The notes under the pieces are model-generated. The model saw only the letters and a list, made by a program, of their open reading frames with translations, was not told the DNA's origin and did not search any database. From the NCBI GenBank assembly GCA_947629225.1, contig CANRCY010000064.1, positions 1-7,776 of the forward strand: a stretch of DNA of 7,776 bases, written 5' to 3'. Position 1 is the stretch's first letter, and each line of letters starts with the position of its first letter. Shown here piece after piece: positions 1 through 6,078 of the stretch. Made by a program: the position numbers and the translations under genes. The DNA comes from an uncultured Clostridia bacterium (lineage in GTDB: Bacteria > Bacillota > Clostridia > Christensenellales > Borkfalkiaceae).

Positions 1-1
1 A

Positions 2-577
2 CAGCTCATCCGCGAAGCCAAGGCGCGGGGAGTGGAAGTCACCGCCGAGACCTGCCCGCACTACTTTACGCTCACCGACGACGAAATCCGCTCCTTCGAT
101 ACGAATACCAAAGTCAACCCTCCGCTCAGGGAGGAAAAGGATCGGCTCGCGGTCATAGAGGGGCTCTCGGACGGCACGCTCGACTGTATCGTCACCGACC
201 ATGCACCCCATCACGAGGACGACAAGCGGGTCGAATACGCCCTTGCCGCGTTCGGGATCAGCGGGCTGGAAACGAGTTTCGCCCTCTCCTATACGACGCT
301 CGTCAAGGCGGGCGTTCTCACTCTGCAGCAGCTTGCCGAGAAGATGAGCGCCAATCCCGCGCGCATTCTCGGTTTGGAGGGCGGGGAGCTCAAAGTCGGC
401 GCGCCCGCCGACCTCACCGTCGCCGACCTCAACCAAGCGTGGAAGATCGACCCGAAGGACTTTATTTCCAAGGGCAAGAATACCCCCTTCGGCGGAAGAG
501 AAGTTTATGGGAAAATCCTCTACACGATCGTGGACGGCGGCATCAAATATTCGCCCGAAAGGGGGAGCAAGGCATGA
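2..577 (+). CDS. pyrC: Dihydroorotase, C-terminal part (5' end outside window)
   Basis: Dihydroorotase closes N-carbamoyl-aspartate into dihydroorotate, the third step of de novo UMP synthesis, in the cytoplasm. Only the last 191 residues are visible. The reading frame is open from base 2, so the gene starts to the left; the GTG at base 32 is internal. The visible part begins in the strand/helix before a TCPHYF segment. It then shows VNPPLR (the Asn is a substrate-binding residue in class I enzymes) and TDHAPHH at about bases 194-214, which holds the catalytic Asp and a substrate-contacting His of this amidohydrolase family. The C-terminus (GAPADLTV, then KNTPFGG and a closing beta strand) is typical of class I PyrC and of related cyclic amidohydrolases. 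Position directly before pyrF, with an ATGA overlap, favours dihydroorotase over allantoinase or hydantoinase. The metal-binding His residues from the N-terminal half cannot be checked here. Confidence 0.95.
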   Translation, partial: QLIREAKARGVEVTAETCPHYFTLTDDEIRSFDTNTKVNPPLREEKDRLAVIEGLSDGTLDCIVTDHAPHHEDDKRVEYALAAFGISGLETSFALSYTTLVKAGVLTLQQLAEKMSANPARILGLEGGELKVGAPADLTVADLNQAWKIDPKDFISKGKNTPFGGREVYGKILYTIVDGGIKYSPERGSKA

Positions 578-1458
578 TCGTAGACGCTCTCATCGAAAAG
601 ATCGTCCAAACGCAGAATCCCGTCTGCGTGGGGCTCGACACCGCCTTTTCCTATCTTCCCGAAGAGATGCAACGCGCTTGCGGCGCGGAAGAGCGGGCGG
701 CGGCGGTTTTGGAATTCAACAAAAAGATTGTCGACGGCGTTTGCGACATTGTGCCCGCCGTCAAAGTGCAGATCGCCTATTACGAGGCGTTGGGCGAATT
801 CGGGCTTTCCTGTTTTTCAAAGACCTGCCGCTATGCCAAAGAGCGGGGGCTCTTCGTCATTGCCGACGCCAAGCGGAACGACATCGGCGCGACTGCCGCG
901 CAGTATGCGGAGGCGTTCTTCGGCGAGGGCGGCTTTCCCTGCGACATGCTCACCGTAAACGGCTATCTCGGCACGGACGGCGTGGCTCCCTTCGCCGAAT
1001 TGTGCAGGCAAAGGGACAAAGCCCTGTTCGTGCTCGTCAAAACGAGCAACCCTTCCTCGGGCGAATTGCAGGATTTGCACCTTCAAGACGGACGCACGGT
1101 GTACGAGTGCATGGGGGACATGGTCGAAGAATGGGGCAGGGGCGCTTGCGGAAAGTACGGCTATTCCCGCGTGGGCGCGGTCGTCGGGGCGACATATCCC
1201 GAAGAAGCGAAGGCGTTGCGCGCCCGTCTCCCGCACACCTTCTTTCTCATTCCCGGTTACGGCGCGCAGGGCGGAAACGCCGAAATGCTCAAACACAGCT
1301 TTGCAAAAGGGGGTATGGGCGGGATCGTCAACAATTCCCGCGGCATCCTCTGCGCCTACCGCAAACGCGGGGGAACATTTTACGGAGCGGCGCGGGAGGC
1401 AGCGCTCGAAATGCGAGCCGATCTTCGCTCCGTTTTGGGGGAAATATGCGCGAACTGA
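574..1458 (+). CDS. pyrF: Orotidine 5'-phosphate decarboxylase, type 2 (long form)
   Basis: This enzyme decarboxylates OMP to UMP, the last step of the pathway. The 294-residue product is longer than the roughly 230-240 residues of the Bacillus/E. coli form and matches the long subfamily seen in mycobacteria, myxobacteria and many Clostridia. The catalytic signature is DAKRNDIG at residues 98-105, with Lys100 and Asp98/Asp103 as the charged network. Other family segments are VGLDTAF near residue 19, VKTSNPSS at 155-162, VGATYPEE at 204-211, the phosphate-site loop IPGYGAQGG at 226-234 and NNSRGI at 253-258. The ATG at 574 is chosen because it begins exactly where the OMP decarboxylase homology begins. 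It overlaps the pyrC stop as ATGA and has a GGGGGAG ribosome site 6 nt upstream. A longer in-frame extension back to 439 would run inside pyrC and is not credible. Confidence 0.97.
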   Translation: MIVDALIEKIVQTQNPVCVGLDTAFSYLPEEMQRACGAEERAAAVLEFNKKIVDGVCDIVPAVKVQIAYYEALGEFGLSCFSKTCRYAKERGLFVIADAKRNDIGATAAQYAEAFFGEGGFPCDMLTVNGYLGTDGVAPFAELCRQRDKALFVLVKTSNPSSGELQDLHLQDGRTVYECMGDMVEEWGRGACGKYGYSRVGAVVGATYPEEAKALRARLPHTFFLIPGYGAQGGNAEMLKHSFAKGGMGGIVNNSRGILCAYRKRGGTFYGAAREAALEMRADLRSVLGEICAN

Positions 1459-2198
1459 CGGCAACCGTTCTCGAAAATAAGGAGATCGCGAAGGGGATTT
1501 ACTCTCTCACGTTCGCCTCGGAGGAAATGCCCGCCGTGCGCGCAGGGCAGTTTGTCATGGTGGAGATCGACGGCTTCCCGCTCCGCCGTCCCATCGCCGT
1601 CTGCAAGGCGGAAGGGGAACGGTTGACCGTTTGTTACCGTTTGAAGGGCGAGGGCACGCGGCGGCTCTCCTCCCGCTATTCCCGCGGGGAGAAGATCTCC
1701 GTGCTCCTTCCTCTCGGCAACGGGTTTTTTGTGGCGGAAGAGGAAAAAAAGGTCGCCATCGTGGGCGGCGGCGTGGGCATATTCCCCCTCATCTCCGTAA
1801 TCCGCGCCTATGCGGAGAGCAAGGAAATTTACGCTTATATGGGCTTCCGCGATCGGGCGGCAGTCTGCATGCAATACGAAATGCAACGGGCAAAGGAGCT
1901 CGTCATCGCCACGGACGACGGCTCGGCGGGCTACCGCGGCACGGCGGTGCAGGCGTTTATGGAAGACTTCGGCAGGGTACAGCCCGACGTCGTGCTCGCC
2001 TGCGGACCTCTCCCCATGCTCCGCGCCCTCAAAAACGCAATGGCGGGGCGGAACGTTCCCGTCTACGTCTCTCTGGAAGAGCGCATGGGCTGCGGCGTGG
2101 GCGCTTGCCTCGTCTGCGTGTGCGATCTCACGGGCGGCGGGCATGCGCGGGTCTGCAAAGACGGACCCGTGTTCGAGATCGGGGAGGTGGAACTATGA
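1446..2198 (+). CDS. pyrK: Dihydroorotate dehydrogenase B, electron-transfer subunit
   Basis: PyrK carries FAD and a [2Fe-2S] cluster and passes electrons from the PyrD FMN to NAD+, forming the PyrD2-PyrK2 enzyme. The 250-residue protein is the usual family length. In order it has an N-terminal FAD-binding barrel (AGQFVMV at 33-39, RRPIAVC at 47-53), a ferredoxin-reductase-like nucleotide fold (VAIVGGGVG at 103-111, ACGPLPML at 185-192) and a C-terminal cluster-binding segment with Cys216, Cys221, Cys224 and Cys237. That spacing (C-x4-C-x2-C-x12-C) is very close to the known PyrK ligand pattern. An extra Cys226 sits inside the motif. The ATG at 1446 overlaps the end of pyrF by 13 nt, with a GGGGG ribosome site 4 nt upstream. 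The overlap implies co-translation or tight coupling. Adjacent pyrD confirms the assignment over other flavin oxidoreductase subunits. Confidence 0.97.
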   Translation: MRELTATVLENKEIAKGIYSLTFASEEMPAVRAGQFVMVEIDGFPLRRPIAVCKAEGERLTVCYRLKGEGTRRLSSRYSRGEKISVLLPLGNGFFVAEEEKKVAIVGGGVGIFPLISVIRAYAESKEIYAYMGFRDRAAVCMQYEMQRAKELVIATDDGSAGYRGTAVQAFMEDFGRVQPDVVLACGPLPMLRALKNAMAGRNVPVYVSLEERMGCGVGACLVCVCDLTGGGHARVCKDGPVFEIGEVEL

Positions 2199-3106
2199 CC
2201 GACTTGCGCGTGGACCTCTGCGGGGTAGAGCTGAAAAACCCCGTCATCCCCGCTTCGGGAACGTTCGGCTTCGGGCGGGAATTTGACGAAATCTACGACA
2301 TCTCCGTCTTGGGCGCGGTCTGCACCAAGGGGCTCACCCTCGAACCCCGCCTCGGCAACCCGACCCCCCGTATCGCCGAGAGCCGCGGGGTCATTCTCAA
2401 CGCCGTGGGACTGCAAAACCCCGGCGTGGAGCACTTCATCGCGCACGATCTTCCTTGGCTCAAAACCAAGACGCGTGTCATCGCCAACGTCGCGGGGAAG
2501 GAGCCGTCGGAGTACGGCGAAATTTGCGCGCGGCTCGACGGGCTCGTCGATTTTGTCGAACTCAACATCTCCTGCCCCAACGTAAAGTGCGGTGGCATGA
2601 CGCTCGGGATCAAGCCCGAAAACGTGGAAAACGTCACACGTATCGCAAAAAATGCCTTAAAATCGACGCCGCTCATCGTAAAACTCTCTCCCAACGTCGA
2701 GAGCATCGCCGCCAACGCGAGGGCGGCGGAAGAGGGCGGAGCCGACTGCATCTCCCTCGTGAATACCTTTACGGGAATGGCGATCGATATCGAAACGCGC
2801 CGTCCCGTGCTCGCCAACAACACGGGCGGGGTCTCGGGCGCGGGCATAAAGCCCATTGCCGTGCGCATGGTCTATGAAGTCAGCCGCGCGGTCAAACTTC
2901 CCATTATCGGCATGGGGGGGATCACCTGCGCGGAGGACGCCGTCGAATTCATGATGGCGGGGGCATCGGCAGTGCAGGTCGGCACCCGAAATTTCACCGA
3001 CGCGCTCGCCTGCCCCAAGATCGTCGAAGGGCTGGGAAAATGGTGCGCCGCCCACGGCGTGGAGCGGGTCTCGGAGCTCGTCGGCACGGTAAAAACAAAC
3101 GGTTGA
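2195..3106 (+). CDS. pyrD: Dihydroorotate dehydrogenase B, catalytic subunit (class 1B)
   Basis: This FMN enzyme oxidises dihydroorotate to orotate. The 303-residue TIM-barrel protein shows TKGLT at 44-48 (Lys contacts FMN and substrate), NAVGLQNPG at 69-77, and the class 1 active-site loop NISCPNVKCGG at 124-134, where Cys127 is the catalytic base. Phosphate-binding segments follow at GGVSGAGIKP (211-220) and GMGGI (239-243). A catalytic Cys instead of Ser, and a neighbouring pyrK, mark class 1B, which uses NAD+ rather than fumarate or quinone. The ATG at 2195 overlaps the pyrK stop (ATGA) and has a strong GGAGGTGG site 4 nt upstream, giving 1:1 coupled synthesis of the two subunits. A second Cys (132) inside the loop is unusual but lies outside the catalytic position. 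Confidence 0.98.
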   Translation: MTDLRVDLCGVELKNPVIPASGTFGFGREFDEIYDISVLGAVCTKGLTLEPRLGNPTPRIAESRGVILNAVGLQNPGVEHFIAHDLPWLKTKTRVIANVAGKEPSEYGEICARLDGLVDFVELNISCPNVKCGGMTLGIKPENVENVTRIAKNALKSTPLIVKLSPNVESIAANARAAEEGGADCISLVNTFTGMAIDIETRRPVLANNTGGVSGAGIKPIAVRMVYEVSRAVKLPIIGMGGITCAEDAVEFMMAGASAVQVGTRNFTDALACPKIVEGLGKWCAAHGVERVSELVGTVKTNG

Positions 3107-3116
3107 GGAGGGGAAC

Positions 3117-3770
3117 ATGCCCGATTACAAACAACGGTTTATCAAATTCATGGCGGAGAGCGGCGTTCTGCTCTTCGGCGATTTCACCTTAAAGAGCGGG
3201 CGGAAAGCGCCCTACTTTATCAACACGGGCAATTACCGCACGGGAAGCGCGATCGCACAGCTCGGGGAGTATTACGCCGAATGCTATCTCGCCAACGGGA
3301 TAGAGGCGGATACCCTCGTGGGTCCCGCCTATAAGGGAATCCCGCTCGCCGTTTCCACCGCCGTCGCCCTCGCGAAATGCCACAACAAGAACGTCGGCTT
3401 TTGCTTCGACAGAAAGGAGGCAAAGGACCACGGCGAGGGCGGAATGTTCGTGGGACAGCCCCTCCGCGACGGCGACAGAGTGTGCCTCATCGAAGACGTC
3501 ATGACATCGGGCAAGGCGCTCCGCGAAATCCTGCCCAAGTTGGAGGGAGAGGCGAAGGTCAAAGTCGCCGCCATGATCATCTCGGTGGACAGGCAGGAAA
3601 AGGGCACGGGCGAAAAGTCCGCTGTTGCAGAGGTGTTCGAGACGTACGGCGTCCCCGTCTTTTCCATCGTCACGATGGAAGACATCATCCGCGCCGTCGA
3701 AGAGGGCGTCGTCGGCGGCAGGGAAAGCCTTGCCAAGATGAAGGAATACCGCGCGCGGTACGGGGCGTAA
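3117..3770 (+). CDS. pyrE: Orotate phosphoribosyltransferase
   Basis: PyrE joins orotate to PRPP to make OMP, the substrate of PyrF. The 217-residue protein shows the orotate/PRPP contact segment FTLKSGRKAPYFIN (23-36), the mobile catalytic loop around RKEAKDHGEGG (99-109) and the PRPP-binding motif CLIEDVMTSGKAL (123-135), which has two acidic residues followed by TSG in place of the more usual TTG. Its length is normal for the family. The ATG at 3117 follows a GAGGAGGGG ribosome site at 3105-3113, and the gene lies 10 nt after pyrD, so it is the last gene of the visible operon. No clear terminator lies after the TAA; only 9 nt separate it from the end of the convergent - strand gene. Confidence 0.97.
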   Translation: MPDYKQRFIKFMAESGVLLFGDFTLKSGRKAPYFINTGNYRTGSAIAQLGEYYAECYLANGIEADTLVGPAYKGIPLAVSTAVALAKCHNKNVGFCFDRKEAKDHGEGGMFVGQPLRDGDRVCLIEDVMTSGKALREILPKLEGEAKVKVAAMIISVDRQEKGTGEKSAVAEVFETYGVPVFSIVTMEDIIRAVEEGVVGGRESLAKMKEYRARYGA

Positions 3771-3779
3771 ACGGTTTGC

Positions 3780-4385
3780 CTACTCCGTGAGCGTGTTCGC
3801 GGCGAGTTCGAGCAGTTTGTTGTTTCTTCGGGCGAGCTTCAAGGTGGCGGCAGTGACCGTGTCGCCCTTCTCCGCAACGCCCTCCACGTCCTTTTTCAGC
3901 TGTTTGCCGAGCAAGTCCGATCCGATATTTTGCGGCGATTTTTCTGCCGTTTTTGTGACCCGTATTGCGTTTTCGCCGCTACGGGCGCTTTTTTTGTTCT
4001 CCGAAACGATCACCGCGTCCCCGAGTTTGAGGCATGCCGCGGGGAAGACGCACCGCGCGCCCTTTTTCTCCGCCGTGAGAACGCCGCTATCCGCGTCGAA
4101 GCCGCAACATCTCCCCAAATAGCCGCCCGCGCGGTTGAATACCGCCTTTCCGACGGGGGAGGGGACTCCCTTGGGCGACCGTTCGCGCGCCGCGCCCGCA
4201 AAAACGCCCTCTTCTTCGAAGGAGACGCTCTGCGCGGGAAGGAAAAATTCGTTTTCCTCCTCGTCGACGCAACAAAGGGAAGAGAGTTTTCCGAGATTTT
4301 TGCATATGTATGCGCACTTGACATACCCGATGCGCTCTCCTTCGGGAGAGAACACGGGTCTTGCGGGAAGAGAATTGAGCTCCAT
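3780..4385 (-). CDS. Tandem PRC-barrel domain protein, function unknown
   Basis: The 201-residue protein has no signal peptide or membrane segment. Residues about 5-57 and 76-128 are two related copies of a small beta-barrel like the PRC-barrel family: ARPVFSPEGERIGYV in the first lines up with GKAVFNRAGGYLGRC in the second, and each ends in a FxLP or VFPAACL strand. A polar linker (129-155) is followed by a C-terminal module (157-201) with LLGKQLKKDV, then AEKGDTVT and an ARRNNKLLEL helix. From memory, this resembles tails on other clostridial PRC-barrel proteins. PRC barrels occur in photosystem H subunits, RimM and unassigned Firmicute proteins, so no reaction can be named. There are eight cysteines, four per barrel, including CC pairs at 38-39 and 93-94. 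The ATG has a GGAGGT ribosome site 6 nt upstream on the - strand. It diverges from gap and converges on pyrE. Confidence 0.8.
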   Translation of the reverse strand: MELNSLPARPVFSPEGERIGYVKCAYICKNLGKLSSLCCVDEEENEFFLPAQSVSFEEEGVFAGAARERSPKGVPSPVGKAVFNRAGGYLGRCCGFDADSGVLTAEKKGARCVFPAACLKLGDAVIVSENKKSARSGENAIRVTKTAEKSPQNIGSDLLGKQLKKDVEGVAEKGDTVTAATLKLARRNNKLLELAANTLTE

Positions 4386-4437
4386 AGGTTACCTCCGCCC
4401 CTAAGCTATGCGCCCCCGTCTGCGCGCCCCGCGGCGA

Positions 4438-4493
4438 TTTTTGTACAATTAGGCGTTATTTTGTCATACGCGGCATTGCAACTCGTACAAAAA
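4438..4493. repeat. Inverted repeat TTTTTGTAC ... GTACAAAAA in the divergent intergenic region
   Basis: A perfect 9-bp inverted repeat lies at 4438-4446 and 4485-4493, with arm centres 47 bp apart. The left arm sits inside the 8-bp palindrome TTGTACAA (4441-4448). It lies between the PRC-barrel gene and the gap promoter and overlaps the possible - strand promoter, so it could be a paired operator. It could also be chance pairing of two A/T runs. Confidence 0.35.
4440..4467 (-). promoter_or_regulatory. Possible sigma-A promoter of the PRC-barrel gene
   Basis: Read on the - strand, ATGACA (bases 4467-4462) could be a -35 box and TACAAA (4445-4440) a -10 box, 16 nt apart. This would start a transcript near 4432, about 47 nt before the ATG. 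Matches to consensus are only 5/6 and 4/6, and the region is AT-rich, so this is a weak call resting mainly on position. Confidence 0.3.
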
Positions 4494-4515
4494 AGAAAAA
4501 TTTCCCAAAAGGATG

Positions 4516-4544
4516 TTGACGAACGAAAAAAAACGTGTTAGAAT
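4516..4544 (+). promoter_or_regulatory. Strong sigma-A promoter of gap with extended -10
   Basis: TTGACG (4516-4521) and TAGAAT (4539-4544) are 17 nt apart, each one mismatch from consensus. A TG at 4536-4537, one base before the -10 box, adds an extended -10 element. An A-rich spacer and upstream A runs (4487-4500) fit a highly expressed gene. Transcription should start near 4551, giving a leader of about 50 nt before the gap ATG. Confidence 0.85.
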
Positions 4545-4600
4545 ATGGGGGTGAAAAAGGGCGTCTCGGAAAGGGAAGCCATATCGGAGGATTATTTATT

Positions 4601-5623
4601 ATGGCAAATGTAAGAGTTGCAATCAACGGATTCGGTCGTATCGGCCGCCTCGCATTCCGCCAGATGTTCGGTGCGGAAGGGTACGAGATCGTTGCGATCA
4701 ACGACCTCACCAGCCCCACGATGCTTGCGCATCTTTTGAAGTACGATTCCGCACAGGGCAGATACGAACATGCGGATACCGTTACGGCGGACGACGAAGC
4801 GGGCACCATTACCGTCTGCGGCAAGACCATCACCATCTACAAGGAGAAAGACGCCATCAATCTTCCTTGGAAAGAGATCGGGGTGGACGTCGTGCTCGAA
4901 TGCACGGGCTTCTATTGCTCTAAGGAAAAGAGCCAGGCGCACATCGACGCAGGCGCAAAGAAGGTCATCATTTCCGCTCCCGCGGGCAAAGATCTTCCCA
5001 CGATCGTCTACGGCGTCAACGAAAAGACGCTCAAAGCAACAGATACCATCATCTCCGCGGCTTCCTGCACCACCAACTGCCTCGCTCCCATGGCTTATAC
5101 GCTCAACAACGCCTATCCCATCGTCAGCGGCATCATGACGACCGTCCACGCCTTCACGGGCGACCAGATGGTCCTCGACGGTCCTCACAGAAAGGGCGAC
5201 CTCAGAAGAGCGCGCGCCGCCGCCGTCAACATCGTTCCCAACTCCACGGGCGCGGCTAAGGCGATCGGTCTCGTCATTCCCGAACTCAACGGCAAGCTCA
5301 TCGGTTCCGCGCAGCGCGTTCCCGTTCCCACCGGCTCCACCACCATTTTGGTCGCAGTCGTCAAGGGTAAAGACGTAACGCCCGCGAGCATCAACGCCGC
5401 AATGAAAGCCGCCGCTTCCGCTTCCTTCGGTTATACCGAGGAACAGCTCGTCTCCTCCGACATCATCGGCGAGACCCACGGCTCCATCTTCGACGCAACG
5501 CAGACGATGGTCACGAAGATCGACGACGACACCTATCAGGTACAGGTCGTCGCTTGGTACGACAACGAGAATTCTTACACCTCGCAGATGGTCCGCACCA
5601 TCAAGTACTTCGCCGAGCTGTAA
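4601..5623 (+). CDS. gap: Glyceraldehyde-3-phosphate dehydrogenase, NAD-dependent (glycolytic)
   Basis: The enzyme converts glyceraldehyde-3-phosphate, phosphate and NAD+ into 1,3-bisphosphoglycerate in glycolysis. The 340-residue protein is full length. It has the N-terminal Rossmann motif INGFGRIGR (8-16), Asp35 in AINDLT (a marker of NAD preference), the active-site segment SAASCTTNC (152-160) with catalytic Cys156, His183 in TVHAFTGDQ, the phosphate-site loop around RAAAVNIVPNSTGAAKA (205-221), and WYDNENSYTSQM near the C-terminus (319-330). The ATG at 4601 is preceded by CGGAGG ending 10 nt upstream, slightly long but clear; the homology starts right there (MANVRVAINGFG), so the in-frame ATG-less extension to 4535 is not used. 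Its own promoter and terminator make it a single-gene unit, unlike the gap-pgk-tpi clusters of many Firmicutes. No CggR-type regulator is visible. Confidence 0.98.
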   Translation: MANVRVAINGFGRIGRLAFRQMFGAEGYEIVAINDLTSPTMLAHLLKYDSAQGRYEHADTVTADDEAGTITVCGKTITIYKEKDAINLPWKEIGVDVVLECTGFYCSKEKSQAHIDAGAKKVIISAPAGKDLPTIVYGVNEKTLKATDTIISAASCTTNCLAPMAYTLNNAYPIVSGIMTTVHAFTGDQMVLDGPHRKGDLRRARAAAVNIVPNSTGAAKAIGLVIPELNGKLIGSAQRVPVPTGSTTILVAVVKGKDVTPASINAAMKAAASASFGYTEEQLVSSDIIGETHGSIFDATQTMVTKIDDDTYQVQVVAWYDNENSYTSQMVRTIKYFAEL

Positions 5624-5637
5624 TTTTCAAGGCAGAC

Positions 5638-5667
5638 AAAAAGCGCTTCCCCGCGGAAGCGCTTTTT
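5638..5667 (+). terminator. Rho-independent terminator of gap
   Basis: A perfect 13-bp stem (AAAAAGCGCTTCC / GGAAGCGCTTTTT) with a CCGC loop starts 14 nt after the gap stop codon and ends in a run of five T. The A run on the left arm makes the same hairpin able to stop - strand transcripts as well. Confidence 0.93.
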
Positions 5668-5679
5668 CTGTACAAAGAA

Positions 5680-5702
5680 AACCACGCGATAGTCGCGTGG
5701 TT
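5680..5702 (-). terminator. Second hairpin, terminator-like on the - strand
   Basis: AACCACGCGA (5680-5689), a TAG loop and TCGCGTGGTT (5693-5702) form a perfect 10-bp stem. On the + strand no T run follows. On the - strand the stem is followed by a T-rich tract (TTCTTT). It could therefore stop leftward transcripts coming from the repeat block before they enter gap antisense. Confidence 0.45.
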
Positions 5703-5766
5703 CAAAAGAGGCTTTGCCGATGAACAGAAAAAATGAAAGACAAGTAGAGCAATATAGAATCTTGGC

Positions 5767-5810
5767 TGCCCCTTGAGGGGGAGCTCCGCCGAAGGCGGTG
5801 AGGGGGTGTC
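5767..5810 (+). repeat. Two-hairpin intergenic repeat module, copy 1
   Basis: Layout on the + strand: CCCC TTGA GGGG (5769-5780), then the hairpin CCGCC GAA GGCGG (5786-5798), then TGAGGGGGTGTC. The word TGAGGGGG occurs twice (5774-5781, 5799-5806), so the CCCC arm could pair with either G run. The same plan recurs in inverted orientation at 6026-6073 and 6079-6135. No protein-coding signal is seen. Confidence 0.7.
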
Positions 5811-6025
5811 TCGCTGCCTCCGAAAGGGTGGAGCATTGCATTCTGCCAACAGTTGATAACTGTTGGCGCAAATGCGACATGAGTGAGCGCATTTGTCGCG
5901 CGAACGGTGACCGCCCCGCGCACAGTTCTGATTCTCTAAGCGCGGCACGAGCACGCAGTGCGAAGTCACGCGGGGTTCTACCCGCATGAGAAAGTGGCGA
6001 ACGCAGTGAGCCGAAAGAGTTCTTG
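5811..6025. repeat. Hairpin-rich core of the intergenic repeat block, no gene
   Basis: Several palindromes follow one another: a long stem at 5845-5867, CAAATGCG / CGCATTTG (5869-5876 / 5888-5895), CCGCGC / GCGCGG (5916-5921 / 5940-5945) and GCGGG / CCCGC (5970-5974 / 5981-5985). The words GTGAG and GCAGTG recur. The open frames that cross this stretch on either strand have no ribosome site and no recognisable domain, and their sequence follows the palindromes. I see no gene, tRNA or known riboswitch here. Confidence 0.6.
5845..5867. repeat. Perfect 10-bp palindrome with 3-nt loop
   Basis: GCCAACAGTT, GAT, AACTGTTGGC form a perfect stem. It can be extended past a short internal loop by GCATT (5838-5842) with AATGC (5871-5875). 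The AATGC arm also belongs to the next hairpin (5869-5895), so the two extended folds exclude each other. No T run follows on either side, so it is not a simple terminator. Confidence 0.7.
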
Positions 6026-6073
6026 AACCCCTCTGTCACTCGCAAGCTCGTGACATCTCCCCTGCAGGGGCGA
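6026..6073 (-). repeat. Two-hairpin intergenic repeat module, copy 2
   Basis: Read on the - strand: CCCC TGCA GGGG (the 12-bp palindrome at 6059-6070), then the hairpin TGTCAC / GTGACA (6055-6050 with 6039-6034), then GAGGGGTT. The plan matches copy 1 but the second stem has a different sequence. Confidence 0.6.
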
Positions 6074-6078
6074 CAAGG

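Noticed and set aside
439..573. An upstream extension of pyrF inside pyrC
   Set aside because: The OMP decarboxylase homology and a good ribosome site begin at 574. The extension is arginine-rich out-of-frame pyrC sequence.
507..1445. A long in-frame extension of pyrK into pyrF, and similar long extensions of pyrD into pyrK
   Set aside because: The added residues are R/G/A-rich shadow sequence. The family homology starts at 1446 and 2195, with ribosome sites.
3763..3780. Hairpin between pyrE and the PRC gene as a bidirectional terminator
   Set aside because: The stem is about 6 bp with a 2-nt bulge and no T run on either side.
4010..4541. + strand open frames across the PRC-barrel gene (for example 3930-4541)
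   Set aside because: They have no ribosome site or domain, and the - strand frame has a clear GGAGGT site, an internal domain repeat and family-like sequence.
5749..5760. TATAGAAT as a promoter -10 for a transcript through the repeat block
   Set aside because: No acceptable -35 box lies 16-18 nt upstream, and no gene starts downstream.
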